Origin: DASVFB01 sp963766345
Lineage (GTDB): Bacteria; Actinomycetota; Thermoleophilia; Gaiellales; Gaiellaceae
Assembly: GCA_963766345.1 (NCBI GenBank)
Contig: CAVXZL010000001.1
Location: forward strand, 1 to 64,000
Length of the DNA: 64,000 nt
Direction of reading: 5' to 3'
The position numbers were made by a program, and so were the translations under genes. The notes under the pieces were generated by a model, which saw only the letters and a program-made list of their open reading frames with translations, did no database searches and had not been told where the DNA came from. Of this stretch, positions 32,016 through 40,884 are shown one piece after another. How positions within the stretch are numbered: position 1 is the first letter of the stretch; every line of letters begins with the position of its first letter.

Positions 32016-33029
32016 CTACGAGAGCCTTGCCTCGTTCAAGGGACGTCGCGCCCAGGCGAAGCTCGACGCGTACCAGCCGTCGAGCCGGGCCAGCGCGACG
32101 CCGTATCCCGACGAGTGGATGAACCAGCCGTTGCCGAGGTAGATGGCCGTGTGATCGACCTGCGCCGGCTTCGACTTCGGGCCGCGCGAGCCGAAGAAGA
32201 TGACGTCGGCCGGCTCGAGGCCGGCGATGCCGATGCGGGCGGACTTCGCGACCTCGCCGCTCATCGCCATCGTCGTGCGTCCGTGCAGCACGCCGCTCAG
32301 CTGCGGTGCGCCCGAGTAGGACTGCAGCTTGAAGACGCGCCACACGAACCCCGAGCAGTCGAAGCCTCCGGGAGTCGCGAGGCCGAGCGGCGTCTGCGCG
32401 TTCTCGCTCGTGCCTCCCCAGACGTACGGGTAGCCGATGAACGACACGGCGACGCGCAGGATGCGGCGCTGCCACGTCGTCAGATCGGGGAGCTCGAAGC
32501 TCTGCGCAGCGTCGTCGACGCTCTGGAGCTCCCAGTCGCCGAAGCCGAGGATCTGCGCGGCCGAGAACGCGGCCTCGGCGCGGGTCGCCGTGTCGTTCGG
32601 GAGCAGTTCGAGCGCGTCCTGCCCGGTTGGATGGTTCGTCCGGAGCGCGAGCAGCCGGGCGACGGCCTCGGTGCCGAACCGGCTCGGAGGCGCAAGGCCG
32701 GCGGCTTTCGCGGCGGCGGCGAAGGCTGCCGAGTCGGCACGAAGACCGAGTGCCGTCACGAGCGCCGAGTCGAGCTTCGCCATCGTGACGGGCGCAGTCG
32801 GCTCTGCGGGCGAAGCGGCCGGGCGCTCCGTGAGGCCGGCGACGAGGTCGGCGAGCGCGGCCTGCGTGAGCGGCGCGTCCGGCTGGAAGGACGCTGCCTT
32901 GCCGCCCATGAGGCCTCGCGACGTGACGGCGCGGATCTCACGTTGTGCCCACGACGTCGTGCCGGCCGCCGCGAAAGCGGGGGCCGCGAGGGTCAGACAA
33001 AGGACTGTCAGGAGCGCGTACCGCCGCAT
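32016..33029 (-). CDS. Secreted NlpC/P60 peptidoglycan hydrolase with SLH-like N-terminal region
   Basis: 337 residues. A signal peptide (YALLTVLCLTLAAPAFAAAG) precedes a helical SLH-like region (about 28-190; WAQREIRAVTSRGLMGGKAA). The C-terminal NlpC/P60 domain has catalytic Cys in GGFDCSGFVW (about 224), His in VDHTAIYLG (about 293) and a second His in WFIHSSGYG (about 305). It should cleave stem peptides in the cell wall. The start is 47 bases from the divergent gene at 33077. Confidence 0.9.
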   Translation of the reverse strand: MRRYALLTVLCLTLAAPAFAAAGTTSWAQREIRAVTSRGLMGGKAASFQPDAPLTQAALADLVAGLTERPAASPAEPTAPVTMAKLDSALVTALGLRADSAAFAAAAKAAGLAPPSRFGTEAVARLLALRTNHPTGQDALELLPNDTATRAEAAFSAAQILGFGDWELQSVDDAAQSFELPDLTTWQRRILRVAVSFIGYPYVWGGTSENAQTPLGLATPGGFDCSGFVWRVFKLQSYSGAPQLSGVLHGRTTMAMSGEVAKSARIGIAGLEPADVIFFGSRGPKSKPAQVDHTAIYLGNGWFIHSSGYGVALARLDGWYASSFAWARRPLNEARLS

Positions 33030-33076
33030 CTCCAGGCCAATCGGCTTGCGCGGGCGAAGTCTTAAGCTCTTGCCGC

Positions 33077-33262
33077 ATGGCGATCGAGATCACGCCGGAG
33101 CCGAACGAGGACGAGCGCCGCGCGATTTTGGCCGCGCTCGCGGCTGCGGAGACGATGCCCGCGGCGTACGCGAGCCGCTGGCGCGCCTCGGCGCTCGACG
33201 ATCTACGCGACGGCGCGCTTGCGGAGCAGAGCAGGAGCGACGCGCGCGTAGTCGAGCCCTGA
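33077..33262 (+). CDS. Small protein, possible acyl-CoA carboxylase epsilon-like subunit
   Basis: 61 residues: IEITPEPNEDERRAILAAL at the N-terminus, an alanine-rich helix and a conserved-looking tryptophan (YASRWRASALDDL). Epsilon subunits of actinobacterial acyl-CoA carboxylases are short, start with a beta strand plus x-P-x-x-E-E/R-x-A-x-L-x-A-L, and lie near the carboxylase genes. Here the biotin-containing subunit begins 505 bases downstream. The 3' end overlaps pgsA by 60 bases on the opposite strand. The assignment is tentative. Confidence 0.55.
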   Translation: MAIEITPEPNEDERRAILAALAAAETMPAAYASRWRASALDDLRDGALAEQSRSDARVVEP

Positions 33263-33745
33263 CACCCACGTCAGGACGACCGCGACGAGCAGCGCCCACC
33301 AGGCGACGCGATCCGACCAGAGACCGGCGGCGGCGAAGCCGCCGACAGCCGCCGCGACCGCCTGCGACCAGGTCTTGAGCTTGCCGAGGTCGCGGGCTGC
33401 GATGACGACGCCGCGCTCGAGCGCGGCGAGGCGGAGGCCCGACACGAGGAACTCGCGCGCGACGATCGCGACGACCATCCACGCGGGAAAGGCGTCCTGG
33501 TCGATCAACGTGATGAGCACCGAGAGGACGAGCAGCTTGTCGGCGACGGGATCGAGCAGCGTTCCGAGCGACGACGAGTGGCCGCGGCGGCGCGCGATCC
33601 GTCCGTCGAGCCAGTCGGTCGCCATCGCGACGATGAACAAGCCCGTCGCCCAGTAGTCGTGGTTCGGGAAGTTCCACTCGTACAGGAGGACGACGACGGG
33701 GACCGAGAGCGCCCGTGCGACGGTGAGCTGATCCGGGAGAGTCAC
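33203..33745 (-). CDS. pgsA: CDP-alcohol phosphatidyltransferase, PgsA-like
   Basis: Makes phosphatidylglycerol phosphate from CDP-diacylglycerol and glycerol 3-phosphate. 180 residues with about five hydrophobic segments and the complete family motif D-G-x2-A-R-x8-G-x3-D-x3-D (DGRIARRRGHSSSLGTLLDP then VADK, about 55-77). GTG 33745 is preferred because TLPDQLTVARALSVP is the family N-terminus; a much longer frame to 35434 is antisense to the carboxylase. Divergent from the carboxylase with 21 bases between starts. Confidence 0.92.
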   Translation of the reverse strand: MTLPDQLTVARALSVPVVVLLYEWNFPNHDYWATGLFIVAMATDWLDGRIARRRGHSSSLGTLLDPVADKLLVLSVLITLIDQDAFPAWMVVAIVAREFLVSGLRLAALERGVVIAARDLGKLKTWSQAVAAAVGGFAAAGLWSDRVAWWALLVAVVLTWVSGLDYARVAPALLRKRAVA

Positions 33746-33766
33746 CTGCTCGGAGAGAATACGGCC

Positions 33767-35518
33767 GTGCCGTTCTCCAAGGTTCTGGTCGCCAACCGCG
33801 GCGAGATCGCCGTCCGCATCTTCCGAACGCTCCGCGAGCTCGGCGTCGGCGCGGTTGCGATCTATTCGGACGGCGACCGCGGCTCGCCGCACGTCACGTA
33901 CGCGGACGAGGCGTACGCGCTCGGCGGCGGCTCGCCTGCGGAGACGTACCTCGCCGCCGAGCGGATCGTCGAGATCGCGGGCCGAGCCGGCGCGGAGGCG
34001 ATCCATCCGGGCTACGGCTTCCTCGCCGAGAACGCACGGTTCGCTTCGCTCGTCGAGGAGGCGGGGCTCGTCTGGGTCGGGCCGCCCGCGGCGGCGATCG
34101 AGGCGATGGGCTCGAAGATCGCCGCGCGCGAGCGGATGCGCGAGGCCGGCGTGCCGATCGTGCCCGGCACGACCGAGCCGCTGGAGTCGGCCGAGCAGCT
34201 CGCGCACCTCGGGGAGGAGCTCGGCTGGCCGCTCGCGATCAAGGCGTCGGCCGGCGGCGGCGGCAAGGGCCTCAAGGTCGTCCGCAATGCGGACGAGGCG
34301 GCGCGCGCGTTCGAGTCTGCCCGTCGAGAGGGCGAGGCGTACTTCTCGGACGACACGGTCTACATCGAGCGCTACCTCGAGGATCCGCGGCACGTCGAGG
34401 CTCAGGTCCTCGCCGACGGCCACGGCGACGTCCTCTTTCTCGGCGAGCGCGACTGCACGATCCAGCGGAGGCACCAGAAGCTCGTCGAGGAGACGCCGTC
34501 GCCCGCCGTCGGCCCGGAGCTGCGCGAGCGCATCGGCGAGATCGCAGTTGCGGCAGCGCGCGCGGTCGACTATCGCAGCGCGGGCACGATCGAGGGACTG
34601 CTGTCGCCCGAAGGCGAGTGGTTCTTCCTCGAGATGAACACCCGCATCCAGGTGGAGCACACCGTCACCGAGATGGTGACGGGCCTCGACCTCGTGCGCG
34701 AGCAGCTGCTCATCGCGGCCGGAGAGCCGCTGTCGCTGAAGCAGGAGGACGTGCGCTTCAACGGCCACTCGATCGAGTGCCGCATCAACGCCGAGGATGT
34801 CGCGCATGCCTTCCGTCCGTCCCCCGGGCGGATCGCGGCCTACCGGGAGCCGGCCGGTCCGGGCGTCCGCGTCGACTCGGGCGTCGTCGCCGGCTCGGAG
34901 ATCTCGGCGTCGTACGACCCGATGATCGCGAAGCTCGTCGTGCACGGGCAGGATCGCGAGCACGCACGCCGGCGGATGCTGCGTGCACTCGACGAGTTCG
35001 TGATCGAAGGTCCGACGACGCTGCTCGGATTTCACAAGGCGCTCCTCTCTCATCCCTGCTTCGTCGAAGGCGCGACGTGCCACGGCGTCGTCGAGTCGGA
35101 GCTGCTGGCCGAACGCGCGCTCGCGCTGTCGGGGACGCAAGCGGCCGTGGCCGCGTCGGCGGACGGCGCAGTTCGCGCGCGCGTGCGCGCCGTGGAAGTC
35201 GAAGGACGGCGCTTCGCGGTGACGGTGCTCCAGCCGGAGCCGCCCTGGGCGGAGCTGGCGCGACAGCGACGGCGGCGCAGCGACGAGTCGGCAGGAGGCG
35301 GCCGCGAGGCGCTCACGAGCCCGATGCAGGGGACGGTGCTCGCGGTGCACGTCGCCGAGGGCGACGGCGTCTCGGCCGGTCAGCTCATCTGCATCATCGA
35401 GGCGATGAAGATGGAGAACGAAGTCCACGCGCATCGCGCGGGCACCGTGCGTCAGCTCTCCGTCGCAGCCGGCGAGCCCGTGACGACAGGGCAGGTCATC
35501 TGCGTCGTGGAGGCGTGA
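33767..35518 (+). CDS. accA: Acyl-CoA carboxylase biotin carboxylase and biotin carrier (alpha) subunit
   Basis: 583 residues. The biotin carboxylase N-domain starts FSKVLVANRGEIAVRIFRTL. The ATP-grasp domain has the glycine loop SAGGGGKGLKVV (about 160) and the active-site segment MNTRIQVEHTVTE (about 290). A linker then leads to a C-terminal biotinyl domain with EAMKMENEVHA (Lys about 547 biotinylated). GTG 33767 follows GGAGA and gives the family start. It partners with the carboxyltransferase at 27581. This single-chain BC-BCCP form is typical of actinobacteria. Confidence 0.94.
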   Translation: MPFSKVLVANRGEIAVRIFRTLRELGVGAVAIYSDGDRGSPHVTYADEAYALGGGSPAETYLAAERIVEIAGRAGAEAIHPGYGFLAENARFASLVEEAGLVWVGPPAAAIEAMGSKIAARERMREAGVPIVPGTTEPLESAEQLAHLGEELGWPLAIKASAGGGGKGLKVVRNADEAARAFESARREGEAYFSDDTVYIERYLEDPRHVEAQVLADGHGDVLFLGERDCTIQRRHQKLVEETPSPAVGPELRERIGEIAVAAARAVDYRSAGTIEGLLSPEGEWFFLEMNTRIQVEHTVTEMVTGLDLVREQLLIAAGEPLSLKQEDVRFNGHSIECRINAEDVAHAFRPSPGRIAAYREPAGPGVRVDSGVVAGSEISASYDPMIAKLVVHGQDREHARRRMLRALDEFVIEGPTTLLGFHKALLSHPCFVEGATCHGVVESELLAERALALSGTQAAVAASADGAVRARVRAVEVEGRRFAVTVLQPEPPWAELARQRRRRSDESAGGGREALTSPMQGTVLAVHVAEGDGVSAGQLICIIEAMKMENEVHAHRAGTVRQLSVAAGEPVTTGQVICVVEA

Positions 35519-35540
35519 GCGCCCACTAGAGTCGCTGCCG

Positions 35541-36683
35541 GTGGATCTCTACGAGTACCAGGGGAAGCAGCTCTTCCGCCGTTTCGGCATCCCCGTCTCC
35601 GACGGCCGGCTCGCGACCTCGCCGGAGGAGGCGCGGGCCGCGGCGGTGGAGCTCGGCGGCCCGGTCGTCGTCAAGGCCCAGGTGCTCACCGGCGGGCGAG
35701 GCAAGGCCGGCGGCGTGAAGCTCGCGGACGACCCCGCGGACGCCGAGCAGAAGGCGCGCGCGATTCTCGGGCTCGACATCCGCGGCCACGTCGTGCGCAA
35801 GCTCTGGATCGAGCGCGCGTCCGACATCGCGAAGGAGTACTACCTCTCCGTCACGTTCGACCGCTCGGAGAAGGCACCGCTCTTCATGCTCACGACCGAG
35901 GGCGGAGTCGAGATCGAGGAGGTCGCCGCGACGAAGCCCGAGGCACTCGCGCGGCTGCATGCGAACGTCCTCGAGGGCTTCCAGCCGTACCAGGGCAGGC
36001 GCCTCATCTACGGCTCCGGCATCGACGACCCGGGCGAGCAGAAGCAGGTGCTCGACATAGTCGGGAAGCTCTACCGCTGCTTCGAGGAGTCCGACGCGAT
36101 GCTGTGCGAGATCAACCCGCTCGTCGTCACGCCCGACGGCACGGTGAAGGCGCTCGACGCGAAGGTCACGATCGACGACAGCGCGCTCTACCGGCACGCA
36201 GACATCGCCGAGATGCGCGACATCTCCGCCGCTGACCCGCTCGAGGCGTTCGCCCGCGAGAAGGGCGTCACGTACGTGAAGCTCGACGGCTCGGTCGGGA
36301 TCCTCGGCAACGGCGCGGGGCTCTCGATGTCGACCGTGGACGTGGTCGTCGTCGCGGGCGGCAAGCCGGCGAACTTCTGCGACCTCGGCGGCGGCGGCGA
36401 CGCGCAGGGCGTGGTCGACGCGCTCGAGGTGATCGTCCGCGACAACGACGTCCGCTCGATCTTCTTCAACATCTTCGGCGGCATCACGCGCTGCGACGAG
36501 GTCGCGCGCGGCATCCTCGCGGCGCTCGAGCAGATGTCGATCACGCTGCCGCTCGTCGTGCGGCTCGACGGGACGAACGCGGACGAGGGACGGCAGATCC
36601 TCCGGGACGCCGCGCCGCCGAACCTCTACGTCGAGCCGACGATGCTCGACGCGGCACGCCGCGCGGTGGAGCTCGCAGGATGA
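35541..36683 (+). CDS. sucC: Succinyl-CoA synthetase beta subunit SucC
   Basis: TCA-cycle enzyme joining succinyl-CoA cleavage to NTP synthesis. 380 residues with N-terminal ATP-grasp (DLYEYQGKQLFRRFGIP, KAQVLTGGRGKAGGVKLA) and the C-terminal CoA-ligase domain (FFNIFGGITRCDEVARGI; nucleotide-loop region GNGAGLSMSTVD). Start GTG. It overlaps the next gene by four bases. sucD is not directly next: a methyltransferase gene lies between them. Confidence 0.95.
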   Translation: MDLYEYQGKQLFRRFGIPVSDGRLATSPEEARAAAVELGGPVVVKAQVLTGGRGKAGGVKLADDPADAEQKARAILGLDIRGHVVRKLWIERASDIAKEYYLSVTFDRSEKAPLFMLTTEGGVEIEEVAATKPEALARLHANVLEGFQPYQGRRLIYGSGIDDPGEQKQVLDIVGKLYRCFEESDAMLCEINPLVVTPDGTVKALDAKVTIDDSALYRHADIAEMRDISAADPLEAFAREKGVTYVKLDGSVGILGNGAGLSMSTVDVVVVAGGKPANFCDLGGGGDAQGVVDALEVIVRDNDVRSIFFNIFGGITRCDEVARGILAALEQMSITLPLVVRLDGTNADEGRQILRDAAPPNLYVEPTMLDAARRAVELAG

Positions 36684-37336
36684 GCGACCTCTGGAGCGGC
36701 CGCGCCGAGGCGTATCGCACGTCGACGACGCACATGCAGGGCGACGATCTCGAAGCAGTGGTCGCGATGTGCGAGCCCGGGGAGGGCGTCAAGGCGCTCG
36801 ACGTCGCGACGGGCGGCGGTCACGTCGCGCGGCGCCTCCGCGAGGAAGGCTGCGAGGTGGTCACCGTCGACAGCTCGCCCGGCATGCGGCCGGACGTGCT
36901 CTCGCGTGCGGAGGATCTGCCTTTCGCCGACGGCTCGTTCGACGTCGTCGTGTGCCGGATCGCCGCACATCACTTCGCCGATCTCGAGAAGGCCGTCGCC
37001 GAGATGGCGCGCGTCTCGAACCGGCTCGTCGTGATCGAGGACACGCTGTACATCTCCGACCAGCAGGAGGAGGCCGAGCGGCTGCGCGACCCCTCGCACG
37101 TCCGCTCGCGCTCCGAGGACGAGTGGAAGGAGCTGCTCACCGAGGCGGGGCTCGAGGTCGAGCAGGTGGAGTTCTTCGAGAAGGTGCACAAACTCGACGA
37201 CTGGCTCGCGCGCACCTGCTGCGAGGGCGAAGAGGCCGCGCGTGTGACCGAGCTTCTCGCGCCCCGGTTGCTCGAGGACGGCACTGCCTGGCGCGACACG
37301 AAGATCCTGCTGAAGTCGCGGAAGTCACAAAGCTGA
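36680..37336 (+). CDS. Class I SAM-dependent methyltransferase inserted between sucC and sucD
   Basis: 218 residues: motif I ALDVATGGGHVARRLREEG (about 39-57), DLPFADGSFDVVVCRIAAHH (about 79-98) and a Methyltransf_11-like C-terminus. It overlaps sucC by ATGA and sucD by TGATG, so the three are translationally coupled. The substrate is not evident. Its tight fit inside the sucCD operon is unusual. Confidence 0.87.
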   Translation: MSDLWSGRAEAYRTSTTHMQGDDLEAVVAMCEPGEGVKALDVATGGGHVARRLREEGCEVVTVDSSPGMRPDVLSRAEDLPFADGSFDVVVCRIAAHHFADLEKAVAEMARVSNRLVVIEDTLYISDQQEEAERLRDPSHVRSRSEDEWKELLTEAGLEVEQVEFFEKVHKLDDWLARTCCEGEEAARVTELLAPRLLEDGTAWRDTKILLKSRKSQS

Positions 37337-38214
37337 TGGCCATCGTCGTCGACAACGACACGCGCCTCGTCGTGCAGGGGCTGACCGGGAGCGAGGGCCG
37401 GTTCCACGGCCTGCGCAACCGCACCTACGGCACGAACCTCGTCGCGGGCGTCACTCCCGGCAAGGGCGGCCAGGACGTCGAAGGAGTTCCCGTCTTCAAT
37501 ACCGTCGCCGAGGCGGTCGCCGAGGCCGGCGCGAACACGACGCTCATCTTCGTCCCCGCGCGGTTCGCCGTCGACGCGATCTACGAGGCCGTCGACGCCG
37601 GAATCGGCACGGTCGTCTGCATCACGGAGCACATCCCCGCGCACGACATGCTGCGTGTCTACACGTACGTTCGCGGGCTCGGCGTGACGCTCATCGGCCC
37701 GAACTGCCCGGGCGTGCTCTCGCCGGGCAAGGCGAACGTGGGGATCATCCCCGCGGAGATCTTCGCCGAGGGGAAGATCGGGCTCGTCTCGCGCTCCGGC
37801 ACGCTCACGTACCAGATCGGCCACGAGCTCGCGCAGCTCGGGCTCGGCAACTCGACGATCGTCGGGATCGGCGGCGATCCCGTCGTCGGCTCGTCGTTCA
37901 TCGACGTCCTCGAGAAGTTCGAGGCCGATCCCGAGACCGAGTACGTCGTGCTCGTCGGCGAGATCGGCGGCAACGAGGAGGAGAAGGCCGCGTCCTTCAT
38001 CGAGGAGCGGATGACGAAGCCGGTGCTCGCCTACATCGCCGGCTTCTCGGCGCCGCCCGGCAAGACGATGGGACACGCCGGGGCGATCATCTCGGGGACG
38101 TCCGGAACCGCGCAGGCGAAGAAGGAAGCGCTCGAGGCGGTCGGCATCTCGGTCGGCACGACGCCGACGGAGGTCGCCCAGCTCGTGGCAGATCGCGTGG
38201 GAGCGCGGGCGTGA
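37336..38214 (+). CDS. sucD: Succinyl-CoA synthetase alpha subunit SucD
   Basis: 292 residues. The CoA-binding Rossmann domain starts VDNDTRLVVQGLTGSEG. The ligase domain has LIGPNCPGVLSPG and GIGGDPVVGSSF, and the phosphohistidine is in GHAGAIISGTSGTAQAK (about 250). ATG 37336 overlaps the preceding stop by one base. It ends in a GTGA overlap with an aminotransferase. Together with the gene at 35541 it forms the complete enzyme. Confidence 0.95.
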   Translation: MAIVVDNDTRLVVQGLTGSEGRFHGLRNRTYGTNLVAGVTPGKGGQDVEGVPVFNTVAEAVAEAGANTTLIFVPARFAVDAIYEAVDAGIGTVVCITEHIPAHDMLRVYTYVRGLGVTLIGPNCPGVLSPGKANVGIIPAEIFAEGKIGLVSRSGTLTYQIGHELAQLGLGNSTIVGIGGDPVVGSSFIDVLEKFEADPETEYVVLVGEIGGNEEEKAASFIEERMTKPVLAYIAGFSAPPGKTMGHAGAIISGTSGTAQAKKEALEAVGISVGTTPTEVAQLVADRVGARA

Positions 38215-39290
38215 TCTCTTTCTCGCGCGGCGTGCCGGCGCCGGAGTGCCTGCCGGTCGAGGAGCTCGCGGAGTGCGCGCGCTCTGCGCTGCTCGCCGAC
38301 GGCCGCACCATTCTCTCCTACGGATCGCCGAGCGGCTACGAGCCGCTGCGCACGTGGATCGCCGAGCGGCACGGCGTCTCGGTCGACCGCGTGTTCGTGA
38401 CGAACGGCGGCCTCCAGGGCTTCGTCTTCTTCGCGCACCGGCTCGCGTCGGGCGGTGAGCGCGTGCTCGTCGAGCAGCCGACGTACGACCGGCCGCTCAA
38501 GATCCTGCGCGAGGCCGGCGCGGAGATCGTGCCGCTGCCGATGGACGACGAAGGTCTCCAGCCGGAGGCGCTCGAGCAGGCGCTCGGCTCCGGTTCCAAA
38601 CCCGCGTTCCTCTATACGATCCCGACCTTCCAGAACCCGAGCGGACGGACGCTGTCGCTCGAACGCCGTAAACGGATCGTCGAGCTCGCGGAGCAGCACG
38701 ACCTGCTCGTGCTCGAGGACGATCCGTACGGCCTCGTCCGCTTCGAGGGAACCGCTCAGCCGTCGCTGCTCGACCTCGACGAGGGAGACCGCGTCGTCTA
38801 CGCCTCGTCGTTCTCGAAGACCGTGGCGCCGGGCGTCCGCGTCGGCTACTTCATCCTGCCCGCCGCCCTGCGCGCGGAGCTCGAGGCGACGTCGACTTCT
38901 ACCTACATCACGCCCGGCCTCGTCGGCGAGGCAATCGTCTACGAGTTCATCCGCAGCGGCCGCTTCGAGTCGAACCTCGAGCGCGTGCGTGGGCTCCTCG
39001 GCGCCCGCCGCGATGCCATGCTCGAGTCGCTCGAGGCCGAGCTCGGCGGTACGGGGGCGACCTGGTCGCGACCCGAGGGCGGCTACTTCGTCTGGCTCGA
39101 CGTTCCGGGGACGGACACCGTCGAGCTGCTCGGCCGCTCGACGGACGTCGGCGTCTCGTTCGTCGCAGGCGCCGACTTCGGCGGCGCTCCGTCGACCGCG
39201 CGCCTCGCCTACAGCTTCGTCTCGCCGGACGAGATCCGCGAGGGCGTGCCGAAGCTAGCCGCGCTGCTTCCGTCCGCGGCGGCGCACTAG
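38211..39290 (+). CDS. Class I/II PLP aminotransferase (2-aminoadipate / aromatic type)
   Basis: 359 residues, fold type I. SYGSPSGYEPLRTWIAER near the N-terminus is the pattern of the LysN/MocR-type group. Later motifs are VEQPTYDRPL, IPTFQNPSGRTLS (Asn) and EDDPYGLVRFEG (Asp). The PLP lysine lies in YASSFSKTVAPGVRVGY (about 204) and the C-terminal arginine in RLAYSF. Start GTG, coupled to sucD. It likely links a 2-oxo acid such as 2-oxoglutarate to an amino acid. The substrate is unassigned. Confidence 0.87.
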   Translation: MISFSRGVPAPECLPVEELAECARSALLADGRTILSYGSPSGYEPLRTWIAERHGVSVDRVFVTNGGLQGFVFFAHRLASGGERVLVEQPTYDRPLKILREAGAEIVPLPMDDEGLQPEALEQALGSGSKPAFLYTIPTFQNPSGRTLSLERRKRIVELAEQHDLLVLEDDPYGLVRFEGTAQPSLLDLDEGDRVVYASSFSKTVAPGVRVGYFILPAALRAELEATSTSTYITPGLVGEAIVYEFIRSGRFESNLERVRGLLGARRDAMLESLEAELGGTGATWSRPEGGYFVWLDVPGTDTVELLGRSTDVGVSFVAGADFGGAPSTARLAYSFVSPDEIREGVPKLAALLPSAAAH

Positions 39291-39524
39291 CTGCGACAGC
39301 AGCAGCCCGCCGACGAGCCCGATCGTGAGGGTGAGCAGGATCACCCAGATGACGGACGTGTGCGCCGAGAAGAGCACGAAGTGCACGGTCACGCGCTTGT
39401 TGTTCTCGGCGATGAACGCGACGATGAAGGCGCCGATCAGGACGAGCGCGACCACCGTGAGCCAGAGCTGCGGCTGGAAGGTCTCGCGCGTCTCCGCGTC
39501 GATCCCCTTGCGGCCCAGGTTCAT
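39255..39524 (-). CDS. LapA-like (DUF1049) two-helix membrane protein
   Basis: 89 residues with two transmembrane helices (LWLTVVALVLIGAFIVAFIA and WVILLTLTIGLVGGLLLSQL). The first is followed by ENNKRVTVHFVLF, the LapA-domain pattern of AEN followed by beta strand. The C-terminus is basic (VRRRGRKQRG). In proteobacteria LapA acts in LPS assembly, but actinobacterial members have no known role. The 3' end overlaps the convergent aminotransferase. Confidence 0.8.
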   Translation of the reverse strand: MNLGRKGIDAETRETFQPQLWLTVVALVLIGAFIVAFIAENNKRVTVHFVLFSAHTSVIWVILLTLTIGLVGGLLLSQLVRRRGRKQRG

Positions 39525-39534
39525 GGGCGCGAAT

Positions 39535-39723
39535 CTACGCGGCTGCGTGTTGCGCTGCGAGCGAGAGCGGGCGCCGCGGGATGAGCGGAGCCTGCAACGA
39601 GGGCGCGAGCGAGCCCTGCGCGTAGGCGCGGAAGGTCGGGCACGGCACGTCCGTCCGCAAAGCGCAGAGGCCTGCCCGCCGGAAGTAGCAATCTGCGCAC
39701 GTCATTTGCGACCGCTTGGCCAT
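39535..39723 (-). CDS. Small Cys4 (zinc-ribbon-like) protein
   Basis: 62 residues. Four cysteines spaced C-x2-C-x8-C-x7-C (CADCYFRRAGLCALRTDVPC, residues 9-28) suggest a metal-binding knuckle. The C-terminal half is low-complexity and proline/alanine-rich. ATG 39723 is preceded by AAGGAGATC, an excellent ribosome-binding site; the longer frame to 39834 lacks one. A sigma-70-type promoter lies about 57 bases upstream. Function unknown. Confidence 0.75.
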   Translation of the reverse strand: MAKRSQMTCADCYFRRAGLCALRTDVPCPTFRAYAQGSLAPSLQAPLIPRRPLSLAAQHAAA

Positions 39724-39779
39724 GATCTCCTTCAGCTCGCCTGCTCGCACCCCCGTGGACCTGCCGTCCTCGGTGGTGG

Positions 39780-39807
39780 ATCTTAGGGCCGCGTCCGTTC
39801 GATTCAA
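39780..39807 (-). promoter_or_regulatory. Promoter of the Cys4 small-protein gene
   Basis: On the minus strand: -35 TTGAAT (39807-39802), 16-base spacer, -10 TAAGAT (39785-39780). The start codon at 39723 lies about 57 bases downstream. Confidence 0.55.
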
Positions 39808-39868
39808 GTCCCTACCGACACGAAAACGCAGCAATTTCCTGGAGATTCGACGGCGTAGAAATCCGCCT

Positions 39869-40882
39869 TTAAGCAGCAGATTTTGACAGCGTTGCCAGGC
39901 TCCGCAACGCCTGTCGAAAACTCTTCACAGGGACAATCCGCATCCCGTCGGCATAACGGCGAGCCTCGGCGGCGTTATCCCCAGCGGGCACGAGGAAGAC
40001 GCGGATGCCGGAGTTGCGGACGCCGATCGTCTTCTGCGCGATGCCACCGACCGGTCCGACGCTTCCGTCGAGGTTGATCTCCCCGGTCGCGGCGATCCTG
40101 CGGCCGTGGTCGACGTCCTTGCCGAGTCGCTCGAGCAGGTCGAGGGCGAAGGCGAGGCCCGCCGAGGGCCCGCCGATGTCGCCGGCGTCGATCGTCACCT
40201 TGAGCGGCAGCTTGATCGAGGCCGCGGGCGCGACGAAGATGCCGATGATCGCGTGCTTCGGGTTGTGCGGGTCGGCGATCGTGTGCACGGTCAGGGGCGT
40301 GAGTTCCTTGCCGCGCCGGACCGTGAGCCGCACGGGCGAGCCCGGCTTGACCCGGCCGATCGCGCGGCGCAGGTCGGCCGGCGATTGCACGCGCTGACCC
40401 GCTGCGGAGACGATGACATCCGTCGGCAGCAGCGTCCCCGCCGCGGGCGCGTCACTCGCGACCTGCTCCACGAGCGCGCCTGTCGGGTTCGCGCGCACCC
40501 GGTAGCCGGCTGCGCGCAGGGCCACTGCGGCGGCGATGTTCTGTGATCGCGTCATCTCCCGCGCTGCCGCCGCCACACGGTTCTTCTCGGTCCCTCCGGG
40601 CCCGAGCAGCGCCGCCTTCGGCACGATCTCCGCGCCTTCGTGAAGGCCCGGCCACAACCGCTCGATCAGCGACGCCTTGCGGACGAAGATGTCGACGAAG
40701 TAGATCCCGCCGCCTTTCGGCTTCTTGCCGCCCTGAACGTGCACGAGCGGGTCGACGGGATGCGCGCGGTCCGGCAGGAAGATGTACGAGTTCGACGGGA
40801 CGAGCCAGAGCACGAACGCCGCGACCAGGAGCGTCAAGACGCCCCCGAGGGCGAGCCGGAGCGGCGTGAGGCGCCGGCGCAT
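39869..40882 (-). CDS. Membrane-anchored PDZ and Lon-type serine protease (YlbL-like)
   Basis: 337 residues. An N-terminal membrane anchor (LALGGVLTLLVAAFVLWLVP) is followed by an extracytoplasmic region, a PDZ domain (about 140-215; PTDVIVSAAGQRVQSPADLR) and a Lon S16 catalytic domain. The catalytic Ser is in DIGGPSAGLAFALDLL (about 252) and the Lys in GGIAQKTIGVRNSG (about 294). ATG 40882 lies two bases after the SDR stop. A quality-control or signalling protease at the membrane surface is inferred from the family. Confidence 0.92.
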   Translation of the reverse strand: MRRRLTPLRLALGGVLTLLVAAFVLWLVPSNSYIFLPDRAHPVDPLVHVQGGKKPKGGGIYFVDIFVRKASLIERLWPGLHEGAEIVPKAALLGPGGTEKNRVAAAAREMTRSQNIAAAVALRAAGYRVRANPTGALVEQVASDAPAAGTLLPTDVIVSAAGQRVQSPADLRRAIGRVKPGSPVRLTVRRGKELTPLTVHTIADPHNPKHAIIGIFVAPAASIKLPLKVTIDAGDIGGPSAGLAFALDLLERLGKDVDHGRRIAATGEINLDGSVGPVGGIAQKTIGVRNSGIRVFLVPAGDNAAEARRYADGMRIVPVKSFRQALRSLATLSKSAA

Positions 40883-40884
40883 CG

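Noticed and set aside
33030..33076. A c-di-AMP (ydaO-type) riboswitch for the NlpC/P60 gene
   Set aside because: Only 47 bases separate it from the divergent gene, too short for that element, and no matching motifs are visible.
33746..35434. Upstream extension of the pgsA frame across the carboxylase
   Set aside because: This part is antisense to the biotin carboxylase gene. The real phosphatidyltransferase begins at GTG 33745.
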